Shown: one piece after another, positions 44,121 through 53,671 of the stretch | Numbering within the stretch: position 1 is the stretch's first letter | Layout: each line of letters starts with the position of its first letter | Assembly: GCF_014334735.1 (NCBI RefSeq) | Contig: NZ_CP060587.1 | Span: forward strand, 1,178,001-1,242,000 | Source of the DNA: Aeromicrobium senzhongii | Lineage (GTDB): Bacteria; Actinomycetota; Actinomycetes; Propionibacteriales; Nocardioidaceae | DNA length: 64,000 bases | Direction of reading: 5' to 3' | Notes under the pieces: generated by a model | Seen by the model: the letters and a program-made list of their open reading frames with translations, nothing else | The model's database searches: none | Told to the model about the DNA's origin: nothing | Translations under genes and position numbers: made by a program

Positions 44121-44873
44121 GCTGTCCGTGTGATCCCCTGTTTGGACGTGGACGGCGGCCGAGTCGTCAAGGGTGTGAACTTCGTCGACCTGCGTGATGC
44201 GGGCGACCCCGTCGAGATGGCCCGCGTCTACGACGCCGAGGGCGCCGACGAGCTGACCTTCCTCGACATCACCGCCTCCAGCAGCGACCGTTCCACGACG
44301 TTCGACATCGTGGGCCGCACCGCCGAGCAGGTCTTCATCCCCCTGACCGTGGGTGGCGGCGTCCGCACGGTCGACGACGTCGATCGGTTGCTGCGGGCGG
44401 GCGCGGACAAGGTCGGCATCAACACCGCGGCCATCGCCCGACCCGAGGTGATCGCCGAGATCGCGCACCGCTTCGGGAATCAGGTCCTCGTGCTGAGCGT
44501 TGACGCTCGACGTGCAGGCGATCAACCCAGCGGGTTCGAGGTGACCACCCACGGCGGCCGCCGCTCGGCCGGCATCGACGCGATCGAGTGGGTGCGCCGG
44601 GCCAGCGAGCTCGGCGTGGGTGAGGTCCTGCTCAACTCGATGGACGCCGACGGCACGCAGGCCGGGTTCGACCTCGAGATGATCCGCGCGGTGCGCGGCG
44701 TCACGGACGTCCCGCTCATCGCCAGCGGCGGCGCCGGCCGCCTCGAGCACTTCCCGCCGGCCGTCGAGGCCGGCGCCGACGCGGTGCTGGCCGCCAGCGT
44801 CTTCCACTTCGGCTCGCTGACGATCCCCGCGGTGAAGGAGACGCTGCGAGCCGCGGGACACGTGGTTCGGTGA
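44112..44873 (+). CDS. hisF: imidazole glycerol phosphate synthase subunit HisF
   Basis: 253 aa from GTG 44112, chosen because TACGCT lies 7 nt upstream and it gives the usual start [24 protein letters not shown] when split at Cys; ATG 44106 is an alternative two codons up. Cyclase barrel with catalytic Asp about 11 (CLDVDGG) and Asp about 129 (VLSVDARR), plus [13 protein letters not shown] and [12 protein letters not shown] phosphate loops. Partner of HisH at 40815. GTGA overlap couples it to the ABC exporter. Confidence 0.95.
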   Translation: MSLAVRVIPCLDVDGGRVVKGVNFVDLRDAGDPVEMARVYDAEGADELTFLDITASSSDRSTTFDIVGRTAEQVFIPLTVGGGVRTVDDVDRLLRAGADKVGINTAAIARPEVIAEIAHRFGNQVLVLSVDARRAGDQPSGFEVTTHGGRRSAGIDAIEWVRRASELGVGEVLLNSMDADGTQAGFDLEMIRAVRGVTDVPLIASGGAGRLEHFPPAVEAGADAVLAASVFHFGSLTIPAVKETLRAAGHVVR

Positions 44874-46681
44874 CCACCCCGATCCTGGACTCCCTCGGGG
44901 GCGGTGGCACCGAGAACCTGACCCGACGCGGCTTCGCCGTCGTGGGTCGCGGCATCATGCGCCAGCGCGTCATGTTCACGTGGGCCGCGCTGGCCTCCCT
45001 GCTCTTCGGCGTCATGACCGTCGCCGACGCCTGGGTCCTGGGCTGGGCCACCGACCACGTCATCACCCCGTCGGTCGAGGACGCGGCGATCACCTGGTCG
45101 ACCCTGTGGGCGGGCATCGGCCTGTTCCTGCTGGCCGCCCTGCTGCGCACCGTCGGCGTCGTCGGTCGCCGCCTGCTCGGCGGAGTGGTGTTCTACCGCC
45201 TCGTGCGCGACGACCGGCTGCGCGTCACCCGGCGGTACCTGCAACTGCCGTTGCGCTGGCACCACCGCCACCCCGCCGGCCAGCTGCTCAGCAACGCCAA
45301 CGCCGACGTCGAGGCCACCTGGTCGGTGTTCATGCCGCTGCCGATGGCGCTGGGCACGATCGCGATGCTCGTCGCGGCGATCGCGACGATGGTGGTGGCC
45401 GACCCCGTGCTCACACTCGTGGGGCTGGTCGTGATCCCGCTGCTCTTCGTGGCGAACGCGGTCTACCAGCGGGCCCAGGGGCCGCGGATCGCGCTGGCCC
45501 AGAGCCTGCGCGGCGACGTCTCGACCGTCGCGCACGAGTCGTTCGACGGTGCCCTCGTGGTCAAGTCGCTGGGCCGCGAGGCCGACGAGACCGCCCGCTT
45601 CCGCGCCGCCAGCGAGCGTCTGCGGGACGCGGCGATCGGGATCGGCCGCATCCGTGCCGTCTTCGACCCGGTGATCGAGATGCTGCCCAACCTGGCGGTG
45701 CTCGCCGTCGTGCTGATCGGCGCGTTGCGGGTGCAGTCGGGCGCGGCGGACGCCGGCGACGTCGTCCAGGTCGCCTACCTCTTCACCGTCATCGGCATGC
45801 AGATCCGCTCGTTCGGCTGGGTGCTGGGCGAGCTGCCCCGTGCCGTCGTCGGCTGGGACCGTGTCTCGCGCGTCATCGACGAGGACGAGGCGATGGACTA
45901 CGGCACGGCCCGGGTCCCGGGGACCGGACCGGTCGACCTGCACGTCGAGGACCTCGACTACAGCCATCCCGACGAGCCCGACACCGCGGTGCTGCGCGAC
46001 ATCTCGTTCACGGTCCCGGCCGGCACGGTCACGGCGATCGTCGGCGGCACCGGCAGCGGGAAGAGCACGCTGGCGTCGCTCGTGACCCGCCTCGTCGACC
46101 CCGACTCCGGTGCCGTCCTCGTCGGCGGCACCGACGCCCGCGACCTGTCCCAGCACGAGCTGACGCGGGCGGTCGCGCTCGTCCCGCAGTCGACGTTCCT
46201 GTTCGACGACACGGTGCGCGCCAACGTCGTGCTCGACCTCGACGTCCCCGACGAGCGGGTGTGGGAGGTCCTGCGCATCGTGCAGGCCGACCGCTTCGTC
46301 GCCGCACTGCCCGCCGGCCTCGACACCGAGCTGGGGGAGCGGGGCACCTCGCTCTCCGGTGGCCAGCGGCAGCGACTGGCCCTGGCGCGCGCCCTCGTCC
46401 GCGACCCGCGCGTGCTGGTCATGGACGACGCCACGAGCGCGCTCGACCCCGAGGTCGAGCAGCGGATCCTGCGGGCGCTGGCCGACCGGGACGGATCGCC
46501 GACGACCGTCGTCGTCGCCTACCGCAAGGCCACCATCGCCCTGGCCGACGAGGTCGTCTTCCTCGACGGCGGCCGGGTCGCCGATCACGGCACCGACGCG
46601 CAGCTGCGCGAGCGATCGGTGGCCTACCGCAATCTCGTCGACGCCTACGACCAGGCCCGTGAGGAGGTCGACCATGAGTGA
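44870..46681 (+). CDS. ABC exporter half-transporter A, degenerate ATP site
   Basis: 603 aa from GTG 44870, in a GTGA overlap with hisF. Six spans (about residues 35-325) then an ATPase: Walker [10 protein letters not shown] (about 392-400), signature [15 protein letters not shown], Walker [13 protein letters not shown] with Asp about 520 in place of the catalytic Glu, and switch AYRKATI with Tyr about 551 in place of His. These two losses mark the degenerate site of a heterodimeric type IV exporter, while its LSGGQ is intact. Partner is the next gene, with an 8-nt overlap. Substrate unknown. Confidence 0.9.
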   Translation: MTTPILDSLGGGGTENLTRRGFAVVGRGIMRQRVMFTWAALASLLFGVMTVADAWVLGWATDHVITPSVEDAAITWSTLWAGIGLFLLAALLRTVGVVGRRLLGGVVFYRLVRDDRLRVTRRYLQLPLRWHHRHPAGQLLSNANADVEATWSVFMPLPMALGTIAMLVAAIATMVVADPVLTLVGLVVIPLLFVANAVYQRAQGPRIALAQSLRGDVSTVAHESFDGALVVKSLGREADETARFRAASERLRDAAIGIGRIRAVFDPVIEMLPNLAVLAVVLIGALRVQSGAADAGDVVQVAYLFTVIGMQIRSFGWVLGELPRAVVGWDRVSRVIDEDEAMDYGTARVPGTGPVDLHVEDLDYSHPDEPDTAVLRDISFTVPAGTVTAIVGGTGSGKSTLASLVTRLVDPDSGAVLVGGTDARDLSQHELTRAVALVPQSTFLFDDTVRANVVLDLDVPDERVWEVLRIVQADRFVAALPAGLDTELGERGTSLSGGQRQRLALARALVRDPRVLVMDDATSALDPEVEQRILRALADRDGSPTTVVVAYRKATIALADEVVFLDGGRVADHGTDAQLRERSVAYRNLVDAYDQAREEVDHE

Positions 46682-48458
46682 GACACCCGCGCGGGAGCAT
46701 GAGCGTGAGGGCGGTGTCGCCGTCCTCGTGCGGGGGATGCGTCACAACCCGGAGATGACCGAGGGCATCTGGCTGACCCTCGTGCTGGCCCTGATCAGCA
46801 CGGCCGGCGGATCGCTGGTGCCGATCGTCGTCCGGTCGGCGCTCGACGAGGGCTTCGCCTCCGGCGACGTGCAGACCTCCACGATCACGCGGTACGTGGT
46901 CATCGCCGCCGTGCTGATGGTCGCGATCGCCGCCACGGGCTACTGGTCCAAGGTGCGGATCTTCACCGCCAGCGAGCGCGGGCTGGCCAACCTGCGCGTC
47001 GCGGCGTTCCGGCACGTGCACGACCTGTCGATGCTGACCCAGAACACCCAGCGTCGCGGCTCGCTCGTCTCGCGCGTGACGTCCGATGTCGACCAGATCA
47101 GCCAGTTCCTGCAGTTCACCGGCATCATGATGATCGTCAGCATCGGTCAGATGCTGGTGGCGACGATCGTCATGGCGTTCCTGTCCTGGCAGCTGACCCT
47201 GGTCGTCCTGATCAGCTTCGTGCCGCTCGCGCTGAGCCTGCGCTGGCTCGCCGGCGCGATGTCGCGTGCCTACGACCGCGTGCGCGCCAGCGTCGGCGAG
47301 ATGCTCGCCGTCATCGCCGAGCCCGTCGTGGGAGCGGCCGTCGTGCGCTCCTACGGCATCGAGGCCCGGACGCAGGAGCGTGTCGACGTCGCCGTGCGCG
47401 CGAACTACCGCAACAACATCCGCGCCCAGACGATCACGGCGGGCGCGTTCTCCGCGGCCATCGTGGTCGCCGGCATCGCCAACGCGGCCGTCCTGGGCAT
47501 CGGGGTGTGGCTGGGAGTCGTCGGCGAGCTCTCCGTCGGCACGATCGTCGCGTTCGTGTTCCTCGTCGGACTGTTCACCGGTCCCGCGCAGATGGCCACC
47601 CAGGTGATCTCCGAGGCCCAGAACGCCATCTCGTCGTGGCGCCGGGTCCTGGACCTGCTGGACACCCCGGCCGACGTCGTGGATCCCGGTCCGGGCGGTG
47701 AGCGGCTCCCCGAGGGCGATCTGGACGCCCGGTTCGAGCACGTGTCCTTCGCGTACCCCGACGGCCCCACGGTGCTGGCCGACGTCGACGTGACGATCGC
47801 GCCGCGTCAGCGGGTCGCCGTGGTCGGCGAGACCGGCTCGGGCAAGACGACGTTCGCCAAGCTGCTGACCCGGCTGATGGACCCCGCCGAGGGACGGGTC
47901 CTGCTCGGCGGTGTCGACATCTCCCGGGTGCCCTTCGACGACCTGCGCCGGCACGTGCTGATGGTGCCCCAGGAGGGGTTCTTGTTCGACGCGACGCTGG
48001 CCGAGAACCTGCGGTACGGATCGCGGACGGCCACCGACGAGGACCTCGTGCACGCGGTCGAGCAGCTGGGCCTGGCCGACTGGTTCGCCGCTCTGCCGCA
48101 CGGCCTCGGCACCCGGGTCGGCCAGCGCGGCGAGTCGCTGTCGGCCGGGGAGCGCCAGCTGGTCGCCCTCGTGCGCTCGGCGCTGGCGGACCCCGCCTTC
48201 CTCGTCCTGGACGAGGCGACCAGCGCCGTCGACCCGCAGACCGAGCTGCGCGCCACGCGCGCGCTCGACCGTCTGCTGCAGGGCCGCACCAGCGTCACGA
48301 TCGCCCACCGCCTGTCCACCGCCGAGAATGCCGACCGCGTGCTCGTGTTCGACCAGGGTCGGCTCGTCGAGGACGGCCGCCACGCCGACCTCGTGGCAGC
48401 CGGCGGCGTGTACTCGCGGCTGCACGCGTCCTGGGTGGCGCAGGCCTCGCTGGCGTGA
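46674..48458 (+). CDS. ABC exporter half-transporter B, consensus ATP site
   Basis: 594 aa from ATG 46674 with GAGGAGG upstream. Six spans then an ATPase: Walker A GETGSGKTT (about residues 385-393), signature LSAGERQLVAL (about 489-499; LSGGQ replaced by LSAGE), Walker B FLVLDEATSAVD with catalytic Glu about 514, and switch IAHRLST with His about 545. Its altered signature would pair with subunit A's degenerate Walker site, and its full Walker site with A's LSGGQ, the usual heterodimer logic. Followed by the palindromic repeat. Confidence 0.92.
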   Translation: MSETPAREHEREGGVAVLVRGMRHNPEMTEGIWLTLVLALISTAGGSLVPIVVRSALDEGFASGDVQTSTITRYVVIAAVLMVAIAATGYWSKVRIFTASERGLANLRVAAFRHVHDLSMLTQNTQRRGSLVSRVTSDVDQISQFLQFTGIMMIVSIGQMLVATIVMAFLSWQLTLVVLISFVPLALSLRWLAGAMSRAYDRVRASVGEMLAVIAEPVVGAAVVRSYGIEARTQERVDVAVRANYRNNIRAQTITAGAFSAAIVVAGIANAAVLGIGVWLGVVGELSVGTIVAFVFLVGLFTGPAQMATQVISEAQNAISSWRRVLDLLDTPADVVDPGPGGERLPEGDLDARFEHVSFAYPDGPTVLADVDVTIAPRQRVAVVGETGSGKTTFAKLLTRLMDPAEGRVLLGGVDISRVPFDDLRRHVLMVPQEGFLFDATLAENLRYGSRTATDEDLVHAVEQLGLADWFAALPHGLGTRVGQRGESLSAGERQLVALVRSALADPAFLVLDEATSAVDPQTELRATRALDRLLQGRTSVTIAHRLSTAENADRVLVFDQGRLVEDGRHADLVAAGGVYSRLHASWVAQASLA

Positions 48459-48459
48459 C

Positions 48460-48547
48460 GGTTTACCACGGTCCCGTGGTAAACCCGCGCCTCCCCAGGG
48501 AAACTTCGTCGGGGAGGCGCCAGAACACCACGGTCCCGTGGTAAACC
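48460..48547. repeat. composite palindromic repeat between the ABC exporter and hisI
   Basis: Three nested elements in 88 bp. A palindrome with 12-bp arms (GGTTTACCACGG, 48460-48471; CCGTGGTAAACC, 48474-48485) and a TC centre. Then a 10-bp stem GCGCCTCCCC (48487-48496) with GGGGAGGCGC (48511-48520) and a 14-nt loop. Then a second copy of the first palindrome with only 7-bp arms (48527-48542). A 21-bp segment is repeated exactly at 48465-48485 and 48527-48547. It starts 2 nt after the ABC gene stop. Looks like a REP/MITE-like intergenic unit or bidirectional terminator; no second unit is in the window. Confidence 0.8.
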
Positions 48548-48577
48548 GACCACCGCCGCCCTGAGACACTGGGAGAC

Positions 48578-48916
48578 GTGACTTCCTTGGATCCCGCGAT
48601 CGCGACCCGGTTGAAGCGCGACCCGGCCGGACTGGTGCCGGCCGTCGTGCAGGACGCGACCTCCCTGGCCGTGTTGATGGTCGGCTGGATGGACGACGAG
48701 GCGCTGCACCGCACGCTGACCACGGGACGCTCCACGTTCTGGAGCCGCAGCCGCGGCGAGTACTGGGTCAAGGGCGAGACGTCCGGGCACACCCAGAGCG
48801 TGCGCGAGGTCCGGCTCGACTGCGACGGCGACACGTTGCTGCTCGTCGTCGACCAGACCGGCCCCGCGTGCCACACCGGCGCCACGACCTGCTTCGACGA
48901 GGGTCTGCTCACGTGA
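48578..48916 (+). CDS. hisI: phosphoribosyl-AMP cyclohydrolase
   Basis: 112 aa from GTG 48578. Third step of histidine synthesis, cyclohydrolase only (no HisE fusion). [37 protein letters not shown] when read in parts (about residues 34-70), [29 protein letters not shown] with zinc-site Cys residues (Cys about 81, 97, 104). The GACACT-GGGAGAC before GTG may be a weak -10 or ribosome site. Overlaps the next gene by 4 nt. Confidence 0.94.
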   Translation: MTSLDPAIATRLKRDPAGLVPAVVQDATSLAVLMVGWMDDEALHRTLTTGRSTFWSRSRGEYWVKGETSGHTQSVREVRLDCDGDTLLLVVDQTGPACHTGATTCFDEGLLT

Positions 48917-49464
48917 GACGCAATCTGCTGGCCCCGGCCGTCCTGCTGCTCCTGGCAGTCGGTGGCGGCACGCTGGCCGCCGTCCGCGCCACCTGGGCCC
49001 GCGCGACGGTGTCCGCGGCCGGTCTGCCGGAGGTGGACCTCGCGGTGTCCGGCGCCGACGTCGTCCCCGGAGCCACCGGCCTCGCCGTGCTCGCGATGGC
49101 CGCGGGCGCCGGAGTGCTGGCGGCCGGTCCGCGGCTGCGCCGGGTCATCGGAGCGGTGGTCGCCCTGGCCGGCGCGGTCGGCGTCGTGATGTCGGTCGGG
49201 ACCGACGACGCGATGCGCACCGCCCGCGCCCGCGCCATCGACGAGGCGGCCGTCTCCGGCGTCGCCGTCGACTGGAGCACCACCGCCGCGCAGGCGCTCT
49301 CCGTCGTGGGCTTCGTGCTCATCGTGATCACCGGAATCCTGGTCGCCTGGCTCGGCCCGCGCTGGGCGACGATGGGCCGCAAGTACGAGACGCCGGCCGC
49401 CCGGGAGCCCGAATCGAGCGACCTGTGGAAGGCGATGGACGACGGCGTGGATCCGACGGCCTGA
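48913..49464 (+). CDS. Trp biosynthesis-associated membrane protein
   Basis: 183 aa from GTG 48913 in the GTGA overlap with hisI. Four spans (about residues 5-24, 60-72, 80-98, 135-157) and a cytoplasmic tail ending [13 protein letters not shown], the W-x-x-x-D-x-G-x-D-P-T end typical of the actinobacterial Trp-operon-associated membrane family. It usually lies before trp genes, as here, but its function is not established. Confidence 0.85.
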   Translation: MRRNLLAPAVLLLLAVGGGTLAAVRATWARATVSAAGLPEVDLAVSGADVVPGATGLAVLAMAAGAGVLAAGPRLRRVIGAVVALAGAVGVVMSVGTDDAMRTARARAIDEAAVSGVAVDWSTTAAQALSVVGFVLIVITGILVAWLGPRWATMGRKYETPAAREPESSDLWKAMDDGVDPTA

Positions 49465-49472
49465 CCACCCAG

Positions 49473-49478
49473 TAGGCT
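49473..49478 (+). promoter_or_regulatory. candidate -10 box TAGGCT of the HGxxPAAW gene
   Basis: TAGGCT about 40 nt before ATG 49519; unlike most boxes in this window it predicts a leadered mRNA, consistent with AGGAG (49506-49510) 8 nt before the start. Confidence 0.4.
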
Positions 49479-49518
49479 GTCGTCCGAACCACCCCGAGCA
49501 TCCCTAGGAGCACACCCC

Positions 49519-49719
49519 ATGTCGCACGGATCGTCGCCGGCCGCCTGGACCGCCGTCCTCGTCAGCCTCGCCGGCTTCCTCGTCGGCGGGATCGGCCTGA
49601 TCCCCGAGCCGAACTGGGTCGTCTTCACGATCGGTGTCGTCCTCGCGGTGGGCGCCCTGCCCCTGGGCAAGGTCATGAGCCTCGCCGGCTTCGGCTCCGA
49701 CCGGGTGAAGGGTCACTGA
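49519..49719 (+). CDS. HGxxPAAW family small membrane protein
   Basis: 66 aa from ATG 49519 with AGGAG. Begins MSHGSSPAAWTAV, carrying the HGxxPAAW motif that names the family, then two spans (about residues 11-30 and 35-57). Found before trpC in many actinobacteria; function unknown. Its stop TGA sits inside CTGA, a possible non-standard start of the next gene. Confidence 0.88.
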   Translation: MSHGSSPAAWTAVLVSLAGFLVGGIGLIPEPNWVVFTIGVVLAVGALPLGKVMSLAGFGSDRVKGH

Positions 49720-49793
49720 CCCTCCCGGTCACTCCACCGGCCGCCTCGCGCGGGCGGCTGGTCCGCGCCCCGCTCATCGCCGCTGCGGCGGGA

Positions 49794-50144
49794 GTGGGCG
49801 CGCTCGCCCTGCTGCACCTGCGCGACCCGCACGTCGAGGGTGCGTACGGCTTCTGTCCGTTCCTCGTCCTGACGGGTCAGCCCTGTCCGGGATGTGGCGG
49901 TCTGCGCGCGATGAACCTGTTGACGCGCGGCGACGTGGCCGGAGCCGTCTCCAGCAACCTGTTCGCGGTGAGCCTGGTCCTCGTGGCCTCGGTGGCGTGG
50001 CTGGTCTGGTTCCTGCGGCGAGCCCGCGCGATCCCCGCGCCCTACCTGACCTGGTCCGCGCGGACCGTCACGTTCGCCGCGTTGGCGGTCGTCGCCTTCG
50101 GGATCGTGCGCCTGACGCCGTGGGGCGCCTGGCTCGCTCCCTGA
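49794..50144 (+). CDS. DUF2752 membrane protein
   Basis: 116 aa from GTG 49794, the first standard start codon in the frame. The Cys motif FCPFLVLTGQPCPGCGGLRA (CxxxxxxxxxCxxC, about residues 20-39) is diagnostic of DUF2752. The open frame continues upstream through a hydrophobic stretch (PLIAAAAGVGALALL) that would complete span 1, and a CTG at 49716 overlaps the previous stop (CTGA). The true start may therefore be a rare CTG. Convergent with a membrane gene. Confidence 0.75.
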   Translation: MGALALLHLRDPHVEGAYGFCPFLVLTGQPCPGCGGLRAMNLLTRGDVAGAVSSNLFAVSLVLVASVAWLVWFLRRARAIPAPYLTWSARTVTFAALAVVAFGIVRLTPWGAWLAP

Positions 50145-50166
50145 GTCCCGGTGGCCGACCTGTCGG

Positions 50167-50508
50167 TCAGGACCAGCCGTTCAGCCACACGTCCAGGCCG
50201 ATGCTGACGGCCGCGGCCAGCCCCGAGATCACGCCGACGGCGATGGACCCGACGCCCACCCAGAAGGCGGCGGTGGCCATCGTCGTGTCGGCCTGCGGGC
50301 CGGCGAGCTCCTGTGCCCGGGTCCGGGCGCCGCGGGCCAGCACGATGGCGGCGATCCCGCCGCCGATCGAGAACAGGCCGCAGCAGCAGCTGGCGAACAG
50401 ACTGATGAGCGCGGTGGCGAGTGCCCACACGGCCTGGTTGTCCTGCGGTTGGGCCTGTCCGTAGCCCCACGGGGACGGGCCGCCGGGCGGCGGGGGATAG
50501 CTGCTCAC
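50167..50508 (-). CDS. small two-span membrane protein, DUF4190-like
   Basis: 113 aa from GTG 50508, 6 nt after TATGCT. A Pro/Gly/Gln-rich cytoplasmic head (YPPPPGGPSPWGYGQAQPQ) is followed by two hydrophobic segments (about residues 27-56, with FASCCCGLFS, and 78-105). Head and spans resemble DUF4190 proteins. Shares the YPPPP style with its upstream neighbour. Function unknown. Confidence 0.7.
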   Translation of the reverse strand: MSSYPPPPGGPSPWGYGQAQPQDNQAVWALATALISLFASCCCGLFSIGGGIAAIVLARGARTRAQELAGPQADTTMATAAFWVGVGSIAVGVISGLAAAVSIGLDVWLNGWS

Positions 50509-50563
50509 GCGATGAGCATAGGGCGGCGCGGCCGGGCCGTCGGACCGGCCGCGCCACGGCCGC

Positions 50564-51421
50564 TCAGAGAACGGGCTGGTTCTGGAACTTCTTGTAGGCG
50601 TACGCCGTGGCGATGGCCGTGACGGGGTAGGCCACGAACAGTCCCACGAAGCACAGGCAGATGCCCACGATCAGGATCAGGATCGACAGCAGCGCCAGCA
50701 GCAGCGACGACCCGACGTTCGCCGAGATCAGCGAGATGCTCGACTTGATCGCCTGGATCGGGGACTCGTTCCGGTCGACCACGAACAGCAGCGCGAAGTA
50801 GCTCAGGAACGCGAACACGATGCCGGGCACCACGCACAGCAGCAGGCCGATCGTGACGCCGATGGAGACCAGCAGCGACGTGAGGATGGCGTTGCCGACC
50901 GGCACGCGCTCGAAGATGCCCGAGATGGTGAAGCGCCGGCCCTCGGTCTCGTCCAAGGCGCCCCGGTAGACGTAGGCCGTGATGAGGTACCCGACCAGGG
51001 TCGAGAGCAGGTTGACCACCGCACCGCCGAGGTTGAGCGCGGCGAACGGGTTGCTGTCGCTCAGGTCGTCGGGCTGCACGATCCAGCTCAGGACGCTGAA
51101 GGCCATCGACACGAGGACGATCGCCAGGCCGGCGAGGAGCCACTGGCCGGCGTTGGACCCGAACTTGGTGAATCCGTAGCCGATCGCGTCGGTGGCGCTG
51201 AACGGCTGCACGTAACCCGGGCCGCTCGGGGGCGGGGGCGGATACCCGCCGGACCCGTAGCCGCCGCCCGCGCCGGGTGGAGGCGGGTAGCCCCCGGAGC
51301 CGGCACCGGGACCGTCGCCCGGAGGCGGGGGATACGTGCTGCCGTACGAGGGCGGGGGCGGCGGGACCGGCTGGTCCGGGTCCTGGGGCTCGGGTCCGGT
51401 GGGCGGCTCGTGGGTCGACAT
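50564..51421 (-). CDS. proline-rich multispan membrane protein
   Basis: 285 aa from ATG 51421, 6 nt after TAGGCT. Residues about 1-75 are disordered with repeated GGYPPPP units (three or four copies). Then six spans (about 88-275) with [16 protein letters not shown], a [15 protein letters not shown] segment before span 5 and the last span ending [13 protein letters not shown]. It resembles DUF975-type or integral membrane proteins of actinobacteria without a defined role. Divergent from trpC. Confidence 0.72.
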   Translation of the reverse strand: MSTHEPPTGPEPQDPDQPVPPPPPSYGSTYPPPPGDGPGAGSGGYPPPPGAGGGYGSGGYPPPPPSGPGYVQPFSATDAIGYGFTKFGSNAGQWLLAGLAIVLVSMAFSVLSWIVQPDDLSDSNPFAALNLGGAVVNLLSTLVGYLITAYVYRGALDETEGRRFTISGIFERVPVGNAILTSLLVSIGVTIGLLLCVVPGIVFAFLSYFALLFVVDRNESPIQAIKSSISLISANVGSSLLLALLSILILIVGICLCFVGLFVAYPVTAIATAYAYKKFQNQPVL

Positions 51422-51508
51422 GCGCCGAGCCTAGGGATGATCTCCCGCGACGTACACCGCGCCGCCGTCGACTCGTCCTGAAACGGAGGGTGCGTGCCGC
51501 TTTGTGTG

Positions 51509-51529
51509 CCACCGGCTATACGCTGGTGG
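51509..51529 (+). promoter_or_regulatory. trpC promoter candidate within an inverted repeat
   Basis: CCACC (51509-51513) and GGTGG (51525-51529) flank TATACGCT (51517-51524), a -10 candidate about 47 nt before trpC. A GTTCGG/CCGAAC hairpin (51533-51552) follows in the leader. The inverted repeat could be an operator; no -35 is evident. Confidence 0.35.
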
Positions 51530-51570
51530 TCGGTTCGGAGCCGAGACCGAACAGGGGAAGGGACAGTGCG

Positions 51571-52386
51571 ATGTCCGTACTCGACGACATCCTCGCCGGC
51601 GCGGCCGAGGACCTGGCCGAGCGTCAGGCTCGGGTCGGCCTGGATGAGCTCAAGCAACAGGCGGCCAAGCAGCCGCCGGCGCTCGACCCGATGCCGGCCT
51701 TCCGCGCCGACGGCGTGTCGGTGATCGCCGAGGTCAAGCGGGCGAGTCCGAGCAAGGGCGCCCTGGCCGACATCAAGGACCCGGCCGAGCTGGCCGGCGA
51801 CTACGCCTCCGGTGGCGCCGCCGCCATCAGCGTGCTCACCGAGCAGCGTCGCTTCAACGGCACCCTCGCCGATCTGCGCGCCGTCCGGGCGCGCGTCGAC
51901 GTCCCGGTGCTGCGCAAGGACTTCATCACGACGTCGTACCAGCTCTGGGAGGCCCGCGCCGCCGGTGCCGACATGGCCCTGCTGATCGTGGCCGCCCTCG
52001 ACCAGAACGCGCTCGCCTCGCTGATCGACCGGGCCCGCTCGATGGGGCTGACGCCGTTGGTCGAGGTCCACGACGAGGCCGAGGTCGAGCGAGCCGTGGA
52101 GGCCGACGCCGACCTCATCGGCGTGAACGCGCGCAATCTCAAGACCCTCGAGGTCGACCGTGGCACCTTCGAGCGGCTCGCCCCGCAGATCCCCGACTCG
52201 GTCGTCAAGGTCGCCGAGTCCGGTGTGCGCGGTCCGCACGACGTGATCGAGTACGCTCGCTCCGGCGCCAACGTGGTGCTCGTCGGCGAGACCCTGGTCA
52301 AGGGCGACGACCCCCGCGCCACCGTCGCGGACCTCGTCGCGGCCGGTCAGCACCCGGCCTTGCAGCACCGATGGCAGCCGAGCTGA
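51571..52386 (+). CDS. trpC: indole-3-glycerol phosphate synthase
   Basis: 271 aa from ATG 51571 with GGGGAAGGGA upstream. TrpC barrel making indoleglycerol phosphate. [16 protein letters not shown] (about residues 50-65; catalytic Lys), [29 protein letters not shown] (about 111-124), [15 protein letters not shown] and [12 protein letters not shown] are all present. Single-domain, no fused TrpF. Begins the trpCBA run. Confidence 0.96.
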   Translation: MSVLDDILAGAAEDLAERQARVGLDELKQQAAKQPPALDPMPAFRADGVSVIAEVKRASPSKGALADIKDPAELAGDYASGGAAAISVLTEQRRFNGTLADLRAVRARVDVPVLRKDFITTSYQLWEARAAGADMALLIVAALDQNALASLIDRARSMGLTPLVEVHDEAEVERAVEADADLIGVNARNLKTLEVDRGTFERLAPQIPDSVVKVAESGVRGPHDVIEYARSGANVVLVGETLVKGDDPRATVADLVAAGQHPALQHRWQPS

Positions 52387-52423
52387 AACCGCGCCGGCAC
52401 ACCATCTCTCACCCAGGACGACC

Positions 52424-53671
52424 ATGACTGACACTCCCGACCGATCGCGGTCGCGATCGGCTCTTCCCGACGGCCCCGGCCACTTCGGCCGCTTCGGCGG
52501 CCGGTTCATGCCCGAGGCGCTCATCGCCCCCCTCGACGAGATCACCCGCGAGTGGGAGGCCGCCCAGGCCGACCCCACCTTCCGGGGCGAGCTCGACCGG
52601 ATGCTGCGCGAGTACGCCAACGTCCCCAGCCCGCTCTACGAGGCGCACCGCTTCTCGCGGGCCGTGGGCGCGCGCATCCTGCTCAAGCGCGAGGACCTGA
52701 ACCACACCGGCGCCCACAAGATCCGCAACGTCATCGGTCAGGCGCTCCTGGCCAAGCGGATCGGCAAGCCGCGCTGCATCGCCGAGACCGGTGCCGGTCA
52801 GCACGGTGTCGCCTCGGCCACCGCCTGCGCCTACCTCGACCTGGACTGCACGGTCTACATGGGCAAGGTCGACACCGAGCGCCAGGCGCTCAACGTCGCC
52901 CGCATGCAGATGCTGGGCGCCGAGGTCATCCCGGTCACCACCGGCAGCGCGACCCTCAAGGACGCGATCAACGAGGCCCTGCGCGACTGGGTCACCACGG
53001 TCGACACGACGCACTACCTCTTCGGAACCGCGGCCGGCCCGCACCCGTTCCCCACGATGGTGCGCGAGCTGACCCGCGGCATCGGCGACGAGGCCCGGGC
53101 CCAGTGCCTGGAGCTGCTGGGCACGCTGCCCGACGCCGCGGTCGCGTGCGTCGGCGGCGGCTCGAACGCGATCGGGCTGTTCACCGCGTTCGTGCCCGAC
53201 GAGAACGTCCGGCTCATCGGCATCGAGGCCGGCGGTGACGGCTTCGAGACGGGGCGTCACGCCGCCACGATCACCGCGGGCGAGGTCGGCGTCCTGCACG
53301 GCGCCCGCTCGTTCCTGCTGCAGGACGAGGACGGGCAGACGATCGAGTCGCACTCGATCAGCGCCGGCCTGGACTACCCGGGCGTCGGCCCCGAGCACGC
53401 CCACCTGGCCGACATCGGCCGGGCCCAGTACCGGCCCGCGACCGATGCGCAGGCGATGGCCGCGTTCGACCTGCTGTGCAAGACCGAGGGCATCATCCCC
53501 GCGATCGAGTCCTCGCACGCGCTGGCGGGCGCCATCATGCTCGCCGAGGAGATGGGCCCGGACGCCACGATCCTGGTGAACCTCTCGGGCCGCGGCGACA
53601 AGGACGTGCACACCGCCGCGAAGTACTTCGGGCTGTTGGACGAGAACGACCGGGCGGAGACCGACCGATGA
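52424..53671 (+). CDS. trpB: tryptophan synthase beta subunit
   Basis: 415 aa from ATG 52424. PLP enzyme condensing indole and serine. [18 protein letters not shown] near the N-terminus, [15 protein letters not shown] with the PLP Lys (about residues 86-100), [15 protein letters not shown] (about 118-132), and [12 protein letters not shown] and [14 protein letters not shown] [13 protein letters not shown] near the end. TrpB1 type. An ATGA overlap links it to trpA. Confidence 0.97.
   Translation: MTDTPDRSRSRSALPDGPGHFGRFGGRFMPEALIAPLDEITREWEAAQADPTFRGELDRMLREYANVPSPLYEAHRFSRAVGARILLKREDLNHTGAHKIRNVIGQALLAKRIGKPRCIAETGAGQHGVASATACAYLDLDCTVYMGKVDTERQALNVARMQMLGAEVIPVTTGSATLKDAINEALRDWVTTVDTTHYLFGTAAGPHPFPTMVRELTRGIGDEARAQCLELLGTLPDAAVACVGGGSNAIGLFTAFVPDENVRLIGIEAGGDGFETGRHAATITAGEVGVLHGARSFLLQDEDGQTIESHSISAGLDYPGVGPEHAHLADIGRAQYRPATDAQAMAAFDLLCKTEGIIPAIESSHALAGAIMLAEEMGPDATILVNLSGRGDKDVHTAAKYFGLLDENDRAETDR

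Noticed and set aside
51494..51570. Tandem Trp codons (TGG TGG at 51525-51530) upstream of trpC as a trp attenuator leader peptide
   Set aside because: The frame with the two Trp codons has no stop before the trpC start and runs far into the gene; the codons also overlap the -10 region, so they may not be transcribed.
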